64,000 nt of DNA from Pseudoduganella dura. Its GTDB lineage: Bacteria > Pseudomonadota > Gammaproteobacteria > Burkholderiales > Burkholderiaceae_D. The DNA lies in contig NZ_WNWM01000002.1 in NCBI RefSeq assembly GCF_009727155.1, forward strand, positions 6,634,001-6,698,000. Reading direction: 5' to 3'. The notes below the pieces were generated by a model, which searched no databases, was not told the DNA's origin, and saw only the letters and a list, made by a program, of their open reading frames with translations. Both the position numbers and the translations under genes were made by a program. The number at the start of each line of letters is the position of its first letter. Position 1 is the stretch's first letter. Shown here piece after piece: positions 40,646 to 48,111 of the stretch.

Positions 40646-42901
40646 ATGAAATTTCGTTTCCCCATCGTCATCATCGACGAGGACTTCCGTTCTGAAAATT
40701 CTTCCGGCCTGGGCATTCGCGCGCTGGCCGCGGCGATGGAGAAGGAAGGCATGGAAGTGCTGGGTGTGACCAGCTATGGCGACCTGTCGCAGTTCGCCCA
40801 GCAGCAGTCGCGCGCGTCGGCCTTCGTGCTGTCGATCGACGACGAGGAATTCGGCGGCGGTTCGCGCGAAGAGACCGATCACGCATTGAAATCGCTGCGC
40901 GCGTTCGTCGAGGAGATCCGCTACAAGAATGCCGACATTCCGATCTACCTGTACGGCGAGACCCGCACCTCGCGCCACATCCCGAACGACATCCTGCGCG
41001 AACTGCACGGCTTCATCCACATGTTCGAGGATACGCCGGAATTCGTGGCCCGCCACATCATCCGCGAAGCCAAGAGCTACCTGGACGGCCTGTCGCCGCC
41101 GTTCTTCCGCGCGCTGGTGCATTACGCCAACGACGGCTCGTATTCCTGGCACTGCCCCGGCCACTCCGGCGGCGTGGCATTCCTGAAATCGCCGATCGGC
41201 CAGATGTTCCACCAGTTCTTCGGCGAGAACATGCTGCGCGCCGACGTGTGCAACGCCGTCGAGGAACTGGGCCAGCTGCTGGACCACACCGGCCCGGTCG
41301 CCGCCTCCGAACGCAACGCGGCGCGCATCTACAATGCCGACCACTGCTACTTCGTCACCAACGGCACGTCGACGTCGAACAAGATGGTCTGGCACTCGAC
41401 CGTGGCGCCGGGCGACATCGTGGTGGTCGACCGCAACTGCCACAAGTCGATCCTGCACTCGATCATCATGTGCGGCGCGATCCCCGTGTTCCTGATGCCG
41501 ACCCGGAATCACCTGGGCATCATCGGCCCGATCCCGCTGGAAGAGTTCACGATGGAATCGATCCAGCGCAAGATCGACAACAACCCGTTCGCCCGCGAGG
41601 CCAAGAACAAGAAGCCCCGCATCCTGACGATCACCCAGTCGACGTACGACGGCGTCGTGTACAACGTCGAGGTGCTGCGCGAAATGCTGGACGGTAAAAT
41701 CGACACGCTGCACTTCGACGAAGCCTGGCTGCCGCACGCCACGTTCCACGACTTCTACAAGAACATGCACGCGATCGGCAAGGACCGCCCGCGCGCCAAG
41801 GAATCGCTGATCTTCTCCACGCAGTCCACCCACAAGCTGCTGGCGGGCCTGTCGCAGGCTTCCCAGGTACTGGTGCGCGATTCCGAGACCGTCAAACTGG
41901 ACAAGGACATGTTCAACGAGGCGTACCTGATGCACACGTCCACCTCGCCGCAGTACTCGATCATCGCCTCGTGCGACGTGGCCGCGGCGATGATGGAAGC
42001 GCCGGGCGGCACGGCGCTGGTCGAGGAATCGATCCTGGAGGCGCTGGACTTCCGCCGCGCGATGAAGAAGATCGACGAGGAATGGGGCGCCGACTGGTGG
42101 TTCAAGGTATGGGGACCGGACACGTTCGCCGAGGAAGGCATCGGCACGCAGGAAGACTGGATCTTCAAGGAAGAAAGCGAGGAGTGGCACGGTTTCGGCA
42201 AGCTGGCGCCGGGCTTCAACATGCTCGACCCGATCAAGGCCACGATCGTCAACCCGGGCCTGTCGCTGCAGGGTCAGTTCGCCGACAGCGGCATTCCCGC
42301 ATCGATCGTGACGAAGTACCTCGCCGAGCACGGCGTGATCGTGGAAAAATGCGGACTGTACTCGTTCTTCATCATGTTCACGATCGGCATCACGAAGGGC
42401 CGCTGGAACACGCTGCTGACCGCGCTGCAGCAGTTCAAGGACGACTACGACAAGAATGCGCCGCTGTGGCGCATCCTGCCGGAGTTCTCGGCGAACAACC
42501 CGCGCTACGAGCAGATGGGCCTGCGCGACCTGTGCCAGCAGATCCACGATTTCTACAAGGCCTACGACGTGGCGCGCCTGACGACGGAGATGTACACGTC
42601 GAGCATGGTGCCGGCGATGAAGCCGTCCGACGCGTTCGCCAAGATGGCGCACCGCGAGATCGAGCGCGTGGCGATCGACGAACTGGAAGGCCGCATCACG
42701 TCGATCCTGCTGACGCCTTACCCGCCGGGCATTCCGCTGCTGATCCCGGGCGAACAGTTCAACCGCACGATCGTCGATTACCTGCGCTTCGCACGCGACT
42801 TCAACGAACGCTTCCCCGGCTTCGAGACGGACGTGCACGGGCTGGTCAAGCGCGAGGTCAACGGCAAGCGCGATTACTTCGTCGATTGCGTGAAGCAGTA
42901 A
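40646..42901 (+). CDS. Basic amino acid decarboxylase (Arg/Lys/Orn class I)
   Basis: A 751-residue PLP decarboxylase of the AdiA/LdcC/SpeC family. It has an N-terminal wing domain with a receiver-like fold (about 1-130), the PLP domain with the Schiff-base Lys in STQSTHKLLAGLSQAS and cofactor Asp in LHFDEAWLPHA, and the C-terminal domain. WHCPGHSGGVAFLKSPIG is the family signature. It would make agmatine, cadaverine or putrescine; the substrate cannot be told from the sequence alone. GGAG precedes the ATG, and no antiporter gene is adjacent, so a biosynthetic rather than acid-resistance role is possible. Confidence 0.93.
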   Translation: MKFRFPIVIIDEDFRSENSSGLGIRALAAAMEKEGMEVLGVTSYGDLSQFAQQQSRASAFVLSIDDEEFGGGSREETDHALKSLRAFVEEIRYKNADIPIYLYGETRTSRHIPNDILRELHGFIHMFEDTPEFVARHIIREAKSYLDGLSPPFFRALVHYANDGSYSWHCPGHSGGVAFLKSPIGQMFHQFFGENMLRADVCNAVEELGQLLDHTGPVAASERNAARIYNADHCYFVTNGTSTSNKMVWHSTVAPGDIVVVDRNCHKSILHSIIMCGAIPVFLMPTRNHLGIIGPIPLEEFTMESIQRKIDNNPFAREAKNKKPRILTITQSTYDGVVYNVEVLREMLDGKIDTLHFDEAWLPHATFHDFYKNMHAIGKDRPRAKESLIFSTQSTHKLLAGLSQASQVLVRDSETVKLDKDMFNEAYLMHTSTSPQYSIIASCDVAAAMMEAPGGTALVEESILEALDFRRAMKKIDEEWGADWWFKVWGPDTFAEEGIGTQEDWIFKEESEEWHGFGKLAPGFNMLDPIKATIVNPGLSLQGQFADSGIPASIVTKYLAEHGVIVEKCGLYSFFIMFTIGITKGRWNTLLTALQQFKDDYDKNAPLWRILPEFSANNPRYEQMGLRDLCQQIHDFYKAYDVARLTTEMYTSSMVPAMKPSDAFAKMAHREIERVAIDELEGRITSILLTPYPPGIPLLIPGEQFNRTIVDYLRFARDFNERFPGFETDVHGLVKREVNGKRDYFVDCVKQ

Positions 42902-42919
42902 AACCCTGTCCACCAGGAC

Positions 42920-42948
42920 AAAAAAGCGGCCCTTGCGGCCGCTTTTTT
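42920..42948 (+). terminator. Intrinsic terminator after the decarboxylase gene
   Basis: Stem AAAAAGCGGCC / GGCCGCTTTTTT with a 5-nt loop and a run of six T, 19 bp past the stop codon. Confidence 0.92.
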
Positions 42949-43092
42949 CATGGTCGCAAGCGAGTCGCATGACGACCGACAGTTTGCTGTAAAGGTCTTT
43001 TTTAGTTAAACCCGCCTCCTGCCAGCGCTGCTATATTGACCCATGCGCCGCTACGGTTGCAGGCGGCTACGGTCTTCACGCACGAGGTAGCC

Positions 43093-44460
43093 ATGGCGTT
43101 GTCGATCTGGATGCAGGCACTGGGACCGGGCGCCGCGAAGGCCGCCACGGCACTGCGCGCGGCGCTCGGCAGCAGCGGGGTGGCGGTTGGCGACGGCGCG
43201 AAAGCGGGCGGCGCGGCAGGCTTCGGTGTCGTGCTCTGCGGTGCGTGCGATGGCGCGCTGCTGCAGACTATCCAGGACATCGGGCGCAGTGCCGCCGTGC
43301 TGGCCGTCGATTGCACGCCCGAGTCCCTGCCGCCGGACGCGATGTGGGCGCTGCTCGACGCCGGCGCCACCGACCTGCTGGCGTGGACGTCGGCCGAACT
43401 GTGCGCGCAACAGATCGCGGCCCGCCTGCAACGGTGGGATGCGCTGCAGAAGCTGATGGCTTCGAATGCCGTGCGGGGCTGCCTCGTGGGCGGCAGCGCG
43501 CCGTGGCGGGCGCTCGTACAGGGCGTCGTCGAAGTGGCGGCGTTCACGCAGTCTCCCGTGCTGATCACCGGCGAGACGGGGACCGGCAAGGACCTGATCG
43601 CCCAGCTGATCCACAAATTGTCGGGTGCGCCCGGCGAATTGACCGTGCTCGATTGCACCACGCTGTCGCCCGAGCTCGCCGGCTCCGAACTGTTCGGCCA
43701 TGAACGGGGCGCGTTCACCGGCGCCATCAGTGCGCGCGACGGCGCCTTCGCGCTGGCCGACGGCGGCATCCTGTTCCTGGACGAGGTCGGCGAACTGCCG
43801 TTGCCGTTGCAGGCGCAGCTGCTGCGCGTGATCCAGGAAGGAAAGTACAAGCGGGTCGGCAGCAACATCTGGCAGCCCAGCAGGTTCAGGCTCGTGTGCG
43901 CCACCAACCGCGACCTGGAAGCCGATATCGCCACCGGCGCGTTCCGTGCCGACCTGTACTACCGCATCGCCGCGTGGCGCTGCCGTCCACCGCCGCTGCG
44001 CGAACGCCAGGCGGACATCCTGCCGCTGGTCGACCATTTCCTGCGCCAGCTGGACCCGCGGGGCCAGGGATGCCAGCTGGACGGGGCGGTGCGCGACTAC
44101 CTGCTGACGCGCGACTACAAGGGCAATGTGCGCGACCTGCGCCAGACCGTGGCGCGTATCTGGTACCGGCACACCGGTCCCGGCCCCATCACGATCGGCG
44201 ACGTGCCGCCGGACGAACGCCTGCACCACGCCCCCGCCTGGCCGGACGCGCCGTTCCGCGACGCCATCCGCCACGCCGTCGACCGCGGAATGTCGCTGGC
44301 GCGCATCGGCCAGGCCGCCACCGACACCGCCATCCGGCTCGCGCTCGAGCAGGAAGGCGACAACAACCAGCGCGCCGCCCAGCGGCTGGGCGTGACGGAC
44401 CGGGCGCTGCAGATCCGGCGCAAGGCGGCAAGGGATGGGGAGCCGGACAGCCGGCACTGA
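43093..44460 (+). CDS. Sigma-54 enhancer-binding protein with pseudo-receiver domain
   Basis: A 455-residue activator of sigma-54 RNA polymerase. The AAA+ domain (about 135-370) has Walker A GETGTGKD, the sigma-54 contact loop GAFTGA and Walker B GGILFLDEVGEL. The C-terminus has a Fis-type helix-turn-helix (NNQRAAQRLGVTDRALQIRR). The N-terminal 120 residues resemble a receiver fold (GFGVVLCGACDG, LLDAGATDLLAW) without clear phosphorylation residues. The ATG at 43093 has GAGG 5 nt upstream; a TTG at 43036 is in frame. It converges on the operon at 44749-53061, which has a sigma-54 promoter, so it is the obvious candidate activator. Confidence 0.92.
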   Translation: MALSIWMQALGPGAAKAATALRAALGSSGVAVGDGAKAGGAAGFGVVLCGACDGALLQTIQDIGRSAAVLAVDCTPESLPPDAMWALLDAGATDLLAWTSAELCAQQIAARLQRWDALQKLMASNAVRGCLVGGSAPWRALVQGVVEVAAFTQSPVLITGETGTGKDLIAQLIHKLSGAPGELTVLDCTTLSPELAGSELFGHERGAFTGAISARDGAFALADGGILFLDEVGELPLPLQAQLLRVIQEGKYKRVGSNIWQPSRFRLVCATNRDLEADIATGAFRADLYYRIAAWRCRPPPLRERQADILPLVDHFLRQLDPRGQGCQLDGAVRDYLLTRDYKGNVRDLRQTVARIWYRHTGPGPITIGDVPPDERLHHAPAWPDAPFRDAIRHAVDRGMSLARIGQAATDTAIRLALEQEGDNNQRAAQRLGVTDRALQIRRKAARDGEPDSRH

Positions 44461-44748
44461 GACGCGCCCGTTGGAAATTGCCTGGTGTCGGACATCGGCT
44501 TTTCGGTGGCGAAGCAGGGGGTGAAGCGGCGGTTTCCTGGAGCATGCTCCAGGGCTGCGGAACGATGCGGTCCTGCAGGACCGCAGCTTCAAGGAGCATG
44601 CTCCTTGCCTGCGTAGCGGGTCATGCAGGCATGCCCCTCTCCGGACACCGGTTTTCAGCACCGGCGTCGGTAAAACGTTGGCGAAAACCGGTGTCCGACA
44701 TCCTTTTCCCTTGGAAAAGGTGTCCGACACCAGAAGCCGTAGCGCCGG
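44461..44748. repeat. Cluster of palindromes and GGTGTC-type repeats between convergent genes
   Basis: The 288-bp gap holds no gene but is packed with inverted repeats: an 18-bp palindrome at 44536-44553, a perfect 20-bp palindrome at 44566-44585, an 18-bp palindrome at 44590-44607 sharing GGAGCATGCTCC with the first, 14-bp arms CGGACACCGGTTTT (44642-44655) / AAAACCGGTGTCCG (44684-44697), and a hairpin with CCTTTTCC / GGAAAAGG (44702-44720) flanked by GGTGTCCGACA and TGTCCGACACC. The last is the same repeat family as at 11856-11914 and probably ends transcription from both sides. Confidence 0.75.
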
Positions 44749-45480
44749 TCAGCCGCCCTGCCCGATCAGCCGCAGGAAGTTCAGCCCGGTGATCAGCGCC
44801 TCGTCGTCCTTGTTCAACCCCAGCAGCCGCACCTTGTGGAGTTCCAGCCCCGGGTGCAGCCACGGTCCGTCCGAGCCGAACAGCACCTTGTGCGGGCCGG
44901 CGCGCCGCACGGCTTCGCACAGCAGGTCGAAGCGCCGGATGCCGGATGTGTCCGTGTAGATGTTCGGGTGCCGCGCCAGATGGTCGATCAGCGCCAGCTG
45001 CGACGACCACTCGTCGGCGAAGCTGCCCAGGTGCGGCAGGATGAAGTCGACGTCCGGGTATTGCGTGGCCAGCAGTTCGGCCACGTGCACGTCGCCCATC
45101 GGGTCGTACAGCACGGGCAGGCCGAAGGTGCGCGCGGCATCGCAGATCTCGCCGCTGATCGGCGCATCGTGCCGGTGCACCTTGATGCCGACGAAGCCAT
45201 GGCGTTCGACCGCCGTGCGCACCATCGCGCCGATGCGGCCCCGGTCGCGGGCCGCGTGCACGAACGCCAGGCCGTAGTACCGTTCCGGCTGGGCCGCCAC
45301 GAGTTCGGCGACGGCGGCGTTGGCGCGCGCGTAGTCCGAGTGGAACGCGGCCAGCAGCACCGTGCGGTCGATGCCGGCCGCCGCGGCACGGCGCCCGTAC
45401 CGCGCCAGCGCCAGGTCGCTGTCCCACGGCCCCGTCAGGCCGTCGCCGGGGCCGGCATGGCAGTGGCTGTCGATGATCAT
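44749..45480 (-). CDS. Amidohydrolase-family protein
   Basis: A 243-residue TIM-barrel metal-dependent hydrolase of the amidohydrolase-2 type. It starts MIIDSHCHAGPG with the HxH metal motif, has GFVGIKVH and VDFILPHLGSF with further ligands, and ends with LFGSDGPWLHP carrying the catalytic Asp. Members include decarboxylases and lactonases for aromatic or cyclic acids, so the substrate is open. It is the last gene of the sigma-54-controlled operon, 18 bp after the first Gly-core gene. Confidence 0.85.
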   Translation of the reverse strand: MIIDSHCHAGPGDGLTGPWDSDLALARYGRRAAAAGIDRTVLLAAFHSDYARANAAVAELVAAQPERYYGLAFVHAARDRGRIGAMVRTAVERHGFVGIKVHRHDAPISGEICDAARTFGLPVLYDPMGDVHVAELLATQYPDVDFILPHLGSFADEWSSQLALIDHLARHPNIYTDTSGIRRFDLLCEAVRRAGPHKVLFGSDGPWLHPGLELHKVRLLGLNKDDEALITGLNFLRLIGQGG

Positions 45481-45498
45481 GGCGCGCCGCCCGCACCG

Positions 45499-46086
45499 CT
45501 ACACGCGCGCCGACGGCACGTGCTGCCGCATCGCCGCCAGCAGCGCATCGCGCACGGCGGCCGGGCTCCCGTCGCCATCGGCGGCGTGTTGCGCGGCGCT
45601 GCCCGCGATGCGCACGAAGCGGCGCGCCATCTCGAACTCGGCCTGCTCCGGGTCCATGCCTTCCGCTTCCATTTCGAGCGCCTTGGCCAGCGCCGAGCCT
45701 GCCGCCTTGCCGATCATCGTGCCGACGCCGGGAATCGGAATCATCGAACCGAGCGCGCCGCCGACGAACGGCAGCGCCGTCTTGGCGATCCCCTTCAGCA
45801 CGCCGCCCAGCGGCTTGACCACCTTGCCGACCACCGAGCCGACTTTCTTGATGCCTTTCCACGCTTTCTTGAACAGCCCGCCGAGGAACTGGTCCAGCTC
45901 TTCCTCGCTGGCGACGGACAGCAGTTCCATCGCCAGTTCCATTTCCTCGACCTCCGAAAACGGCCCTTCGAGCTCGCCCGGGCCGCCGAATTCGGCATTG
46001 AAGGTGGCACCGAGCGGCAGTACCTCGAACGTTGCCTGCGAGCGGCACCGGCCGCAGGTGCCGCAACTGCATTGTGATGCGTTCAT
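45499..46086 (-). CDS. Acidic protein with glycine-rich core, paralogue 1
   Basis: A 195-residue protein of unknown function. It starts with a Cys-rich patch (CSCGTCGRC), followed by an acidic helix EEMELAMELLSVASEEELDQ and FLGGLFKKA, then a glycine-rich amphipathic stretch (VVKPLGGVLKGIAKTALPFV, GGALGSMIPIPGVGTMIGKA) and a C-terminal block LEMEAEGMDPEQAEFEMARR leading into FVRIAGSAA. The acidic helix and C-terminal block recur in the proteins at 51636 and 52408. The glycine spacing could form a membrane-inserting glycine zipper. GAGGAGA precedes the ATG at 46086. It lies in the eight-gene operon. Confidence 0.75.
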   Translation of the reverse strand: MNASQCSCGTCGRCRSQATFEVLPLGATFNAEFGGPGELEGPFSEVEEMELAMELLSVASEEELDQFLGGLFKKAWKGIKKVGSVVGKVVKPLGGVLKGIAKTALPFVGGALGSMIPIPGVGTMIGKAAGSALAKALEMEAEGMDPEQAEFEMARRFVRIAGSAAQHAADGDGSPAAVRDALLAAMRQHVPSARV

Positions 46087-46102
46087 GTCGATCTCCTCGT
46101 GT

Positions 46103-47023
46103 TCAATCCCATCCAAGCAATTCCATTTCCATTTCCAGCTCCGCGTTCTGGTTCGTCAGCACACCCGGGTGGTTTTGCAGCATCGCCCGGTTGATCGCCA
46201 TTTCGATGTTGCGGCGCGCCGGCTCGGGCCGGCCGCTTTCGGCGATGTAGACATGGTGCCCCGCCACCGGCAACCCGAGTACCGTCGCTCCCAGCCGGTG
46301 CTTGACCAGCCGCTCGTGCAGGTTGCCGGTCTGGCCGTTGTAGGCTTTCCACGCGTTGCCCTTCCTGAACGTGATCAGGTAGAAGCCGGGCTTGCGCGGC
46401 AGCCCCAGGTTGCGCACGTTATCCAGGCGCCCCACGTACCGGAACGCGGGCGCGGCGGTCGCCAGCGACCCGATCACGGCACGCAGCGTCGCCGGCATTT
46501 CTTCCTGCGGGCCGCCGGCATCGCCGCCGTCCGCGGCGGGCAGGTCGATCGTTTCGATGGGCGGCGCCGGCCTGTCGTCGGGTTCGGCAGCCGGTTCCGC
46601 GGCAGGCGCCGGCAATAGATACCCCATCGGTTCGCTGACCATCACGCCGCCCGGCCAGCCGCCGTAGAACGGCCCCCAGTAAGGGCCACGCGGCCAGCGC
46701 CCCGGCCGAGGACCGGGCCAGGGCGCCTGGGGCGGCCGGGGCTTGCCCTGCGGCCGCGAAGGCCGCGCCACCGGCCCGCGGCCCGGCCTGGCACCTGCCC
46801 GGTAGACCGGCCGCGGGCCGCCCCTGCCCATGCCGCCCCTGCCGCCCATCGACATGCGGCCGCGCTCTTCCTCGGATTCGCCTTCGTCCTCGCCCTGCCA
46901 CTCGTTGGCCCACTCGTTGGCCCACTCATTGGTCCACTCAGCGGCAGTCCCCGCTTCGGCTTCCGACCCGCCCGCCGCGAACGGCAGCGCCTCGAACTCG
47001 TCGTTCATTCGTTCCTCGTTCAT
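46103..47023 (-). CDS. GIY-YIG-like protein with low-complexity N-terminus
   Basis: A 306-residue protein. The N-terminal half is disordered: repeated WTNEWANEWANEW, an acidic run, then Gly/Pro/Arg-rich sequence. The last 94 residues resemble a GIY-YIG nuclease fold: GFYLITFR (in place of GIY), AYNGQTGNLHERLVKHR (YIG equivalent plus the catalytic-type Arg), a later Glu in RRNIEMAIN and Asn in LTNQNAE. The N-terminal half looks unlike any repair nuclease. AAGGAG precedes the ATG at 47023, which overlaps the upstream stop (ATGA). Nuclease activity is not certain. Confidence 0.7.
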   Translation of the reverse strand: MNEERMNDEFEALPFAAGGSEAEAGTAAEWTNEWANEWANEWQGEDEGESEEERGRMSMGGRGGMGRGGPRPVYRAGARPGRGPVARPSRPQGKPRPPQAPWPGPRPGRWPRGPYWGPFYGGWPGGVMVSEPMGYLLPAPAAEPAAEPDDRPAPPIETIDLPAADGGDAGGPQEEMPATLRAVIGSLATAAPAFRYVGRLDNVRNLGLPRKPGFYLITFRKGNAWKAYNGQTGNLHERLVKHRLGATVLGLPVAGHHVYIAESGRPEPARRNIEMAINRAMLQNHPGVLTNQNAELEMEMELLGWD

Positions 47024-48102
47024 GCCAGCTCCTTCACGTGATGCCGCACGGCGTTGGCCGCCCGTGCGATGTCCGCCCTCGTGTGGTCCGCGCGCAGCAG
47101 GAACGTCAGCAGCGATGCGCCGTCCCTGCACTGCGGTACCGCCATCACCCCGTCGCGCCGCAGGCCCGCGAGCGCCGCCGCCAGGTCGATCCGGCGCGGC
47201 AGCCGAACCGCCTGCACCGGGAAACCGCCGCCCTCGCAGGCAATACCCCGCGCCGCCAGCGCGGCGCGGAACTCCGCGATCCGGCACCGCAAGGCGTGGC
47301 GCAACGCATCGCCGCATGCCGCGTTCAGCTGCAGCGCATGCCGTGCCGCCAGCACCGTGGCCACCGGCGGCGGGCTCGCGTGCAACCGCGTGTCGCTGAA
47401 GGCTTCGAAGCGCTGCACGATGGCCGCGTCGCCGGCCAGTACCGCCAGCGGCACGCCGAAGCCCTTTGCCAGCGAGGCGCCCACCAGCACCGGCGCTCCG
47501 GCCAGGCCGTGCGCGACGACCGAACCGCCGCCCTGCCGGCCCAGCACGCCGAGCGCTTGCGTATCGTCCAGCAGCAGCAGCCCGCCTTCGCGCGCCGCCA
47601 GCGCCGCATAGCGCGCCAGCGGCGGCGGGCCGGCGCCGCCCGGGCAGTAGCCGTCCGCCAGGATCAGCGGCCGGCGGCCCAGCCCGCGTGCCAGCAGCGC
47701 CAGCCGCTCGAGCTCGGGCAAGGCGCCGCTGCGGAACGCACGCAACGGCAGGCCCAGGCCGGCCGCGCGCTCGGCTCCCCAGCGCGCCACCGGGTAGGCG
47801 GCGCCGTCCACCAGCACCATGTAGCGCCGCCGGCCCCGCGCATCGGCCCGCTCATCGAGCTGCTGTCGTGCCAGCACGCCGAACAGGTCCCAGAACAGGT
47901 GCAGCGTGGAGGGCAACAGCGTCGCTGCCGCGCAGCCCTGCAGTCGCGCCAGGTCGCGCGCCACCGCGCGGGCGCCCGGTACTTCTGCCAGAGCCGCCGG
48001 TTTGCCCAGCGTGAGCGCCGGCCAGTCGTCCAGCGCGGCGCGCCCGTGCCGCAGGCCCAGGTACAGCGCGCTGGTGAAATCCGCCGCCGCGTCCGCGCCC
48101 AC
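47020..48102 (-). CDS. Alpha-oxoamine-synthase-like PLP enzyme
   Basis: A 360-residue fold-type I PLP protein resembling 8-amino-7-oxononanoate synthase (BioF) and related acyl-CoA:amino acid condensing enzymes. Seen are the start SALYLGLRHG, the cofactor Asp in LLLLDDTQALGVLG, the probable Schiff-base Lys in VGASLAKGFGVPLAVLAG and the C-terminal FLLRADHTRADIARA. It is shorter than the usual 385-400 residues at the N-terminus. The GTG start lies 9 bp after the upstream stop. Other bio genes are absent and its operon is unrelated to biotin synthesis, so a different product is likely. Confidence 0.75.
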   Translation of the reverse strand: MGADAAADFTSALYLGLRHGRAALDDWPALTLGKPAALAEVPGARAVARDLARLQGCAAATLLPSTLHLFWDLFGVLARQQLDERADARGRRRYMVLVDGAAYPVARWGAERAAGLGLPLRAFRSGALPELERLALLARGLGRRPLILADGYCPGGAGPPPLARYAALAAREGGLLLLDDTQALGVLGRQGGGSVVAHGLAGAPVLVGASLAKGFGVPLAVLAGDAAIVQRFEAFSDTRLHASPPPVATVLAARHALQLNAACGDALRHALRCRIAEFRAALAARGIACEGGGFPVQAVRLPRRIDLAAALAGLRRDGVMAVPQCRDGASLLTFLLRADHTRADIARAANAVRHHVKELA

Positions 48103-48111
48103 CCCCGGTGC

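Noticed and set aside
44536..44607. Possible CRISPR array from closely spaced palindromes
   Set aside because: The repeats are not direct repeats of constant length, there are no uniform spacers, and no cas genes are present.
44461..44748. Mobile element or its remnant between the sigma-54 activator and amidohydrolase genes
   Set aside because: No transposase fragment or target-site duplication is seen; the repeats fit structured intergenic elements better.
45499..46086. Calling the Gly-core proteins bacteriocins
   Set aside because: The glycine-rich core resembles pore-forming bacteriocins, but there is no double-Gly leader, no dedicated exporter and no immunity gene nearby, and the proteins are much longer. 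The similarity is not enough for a functional call.
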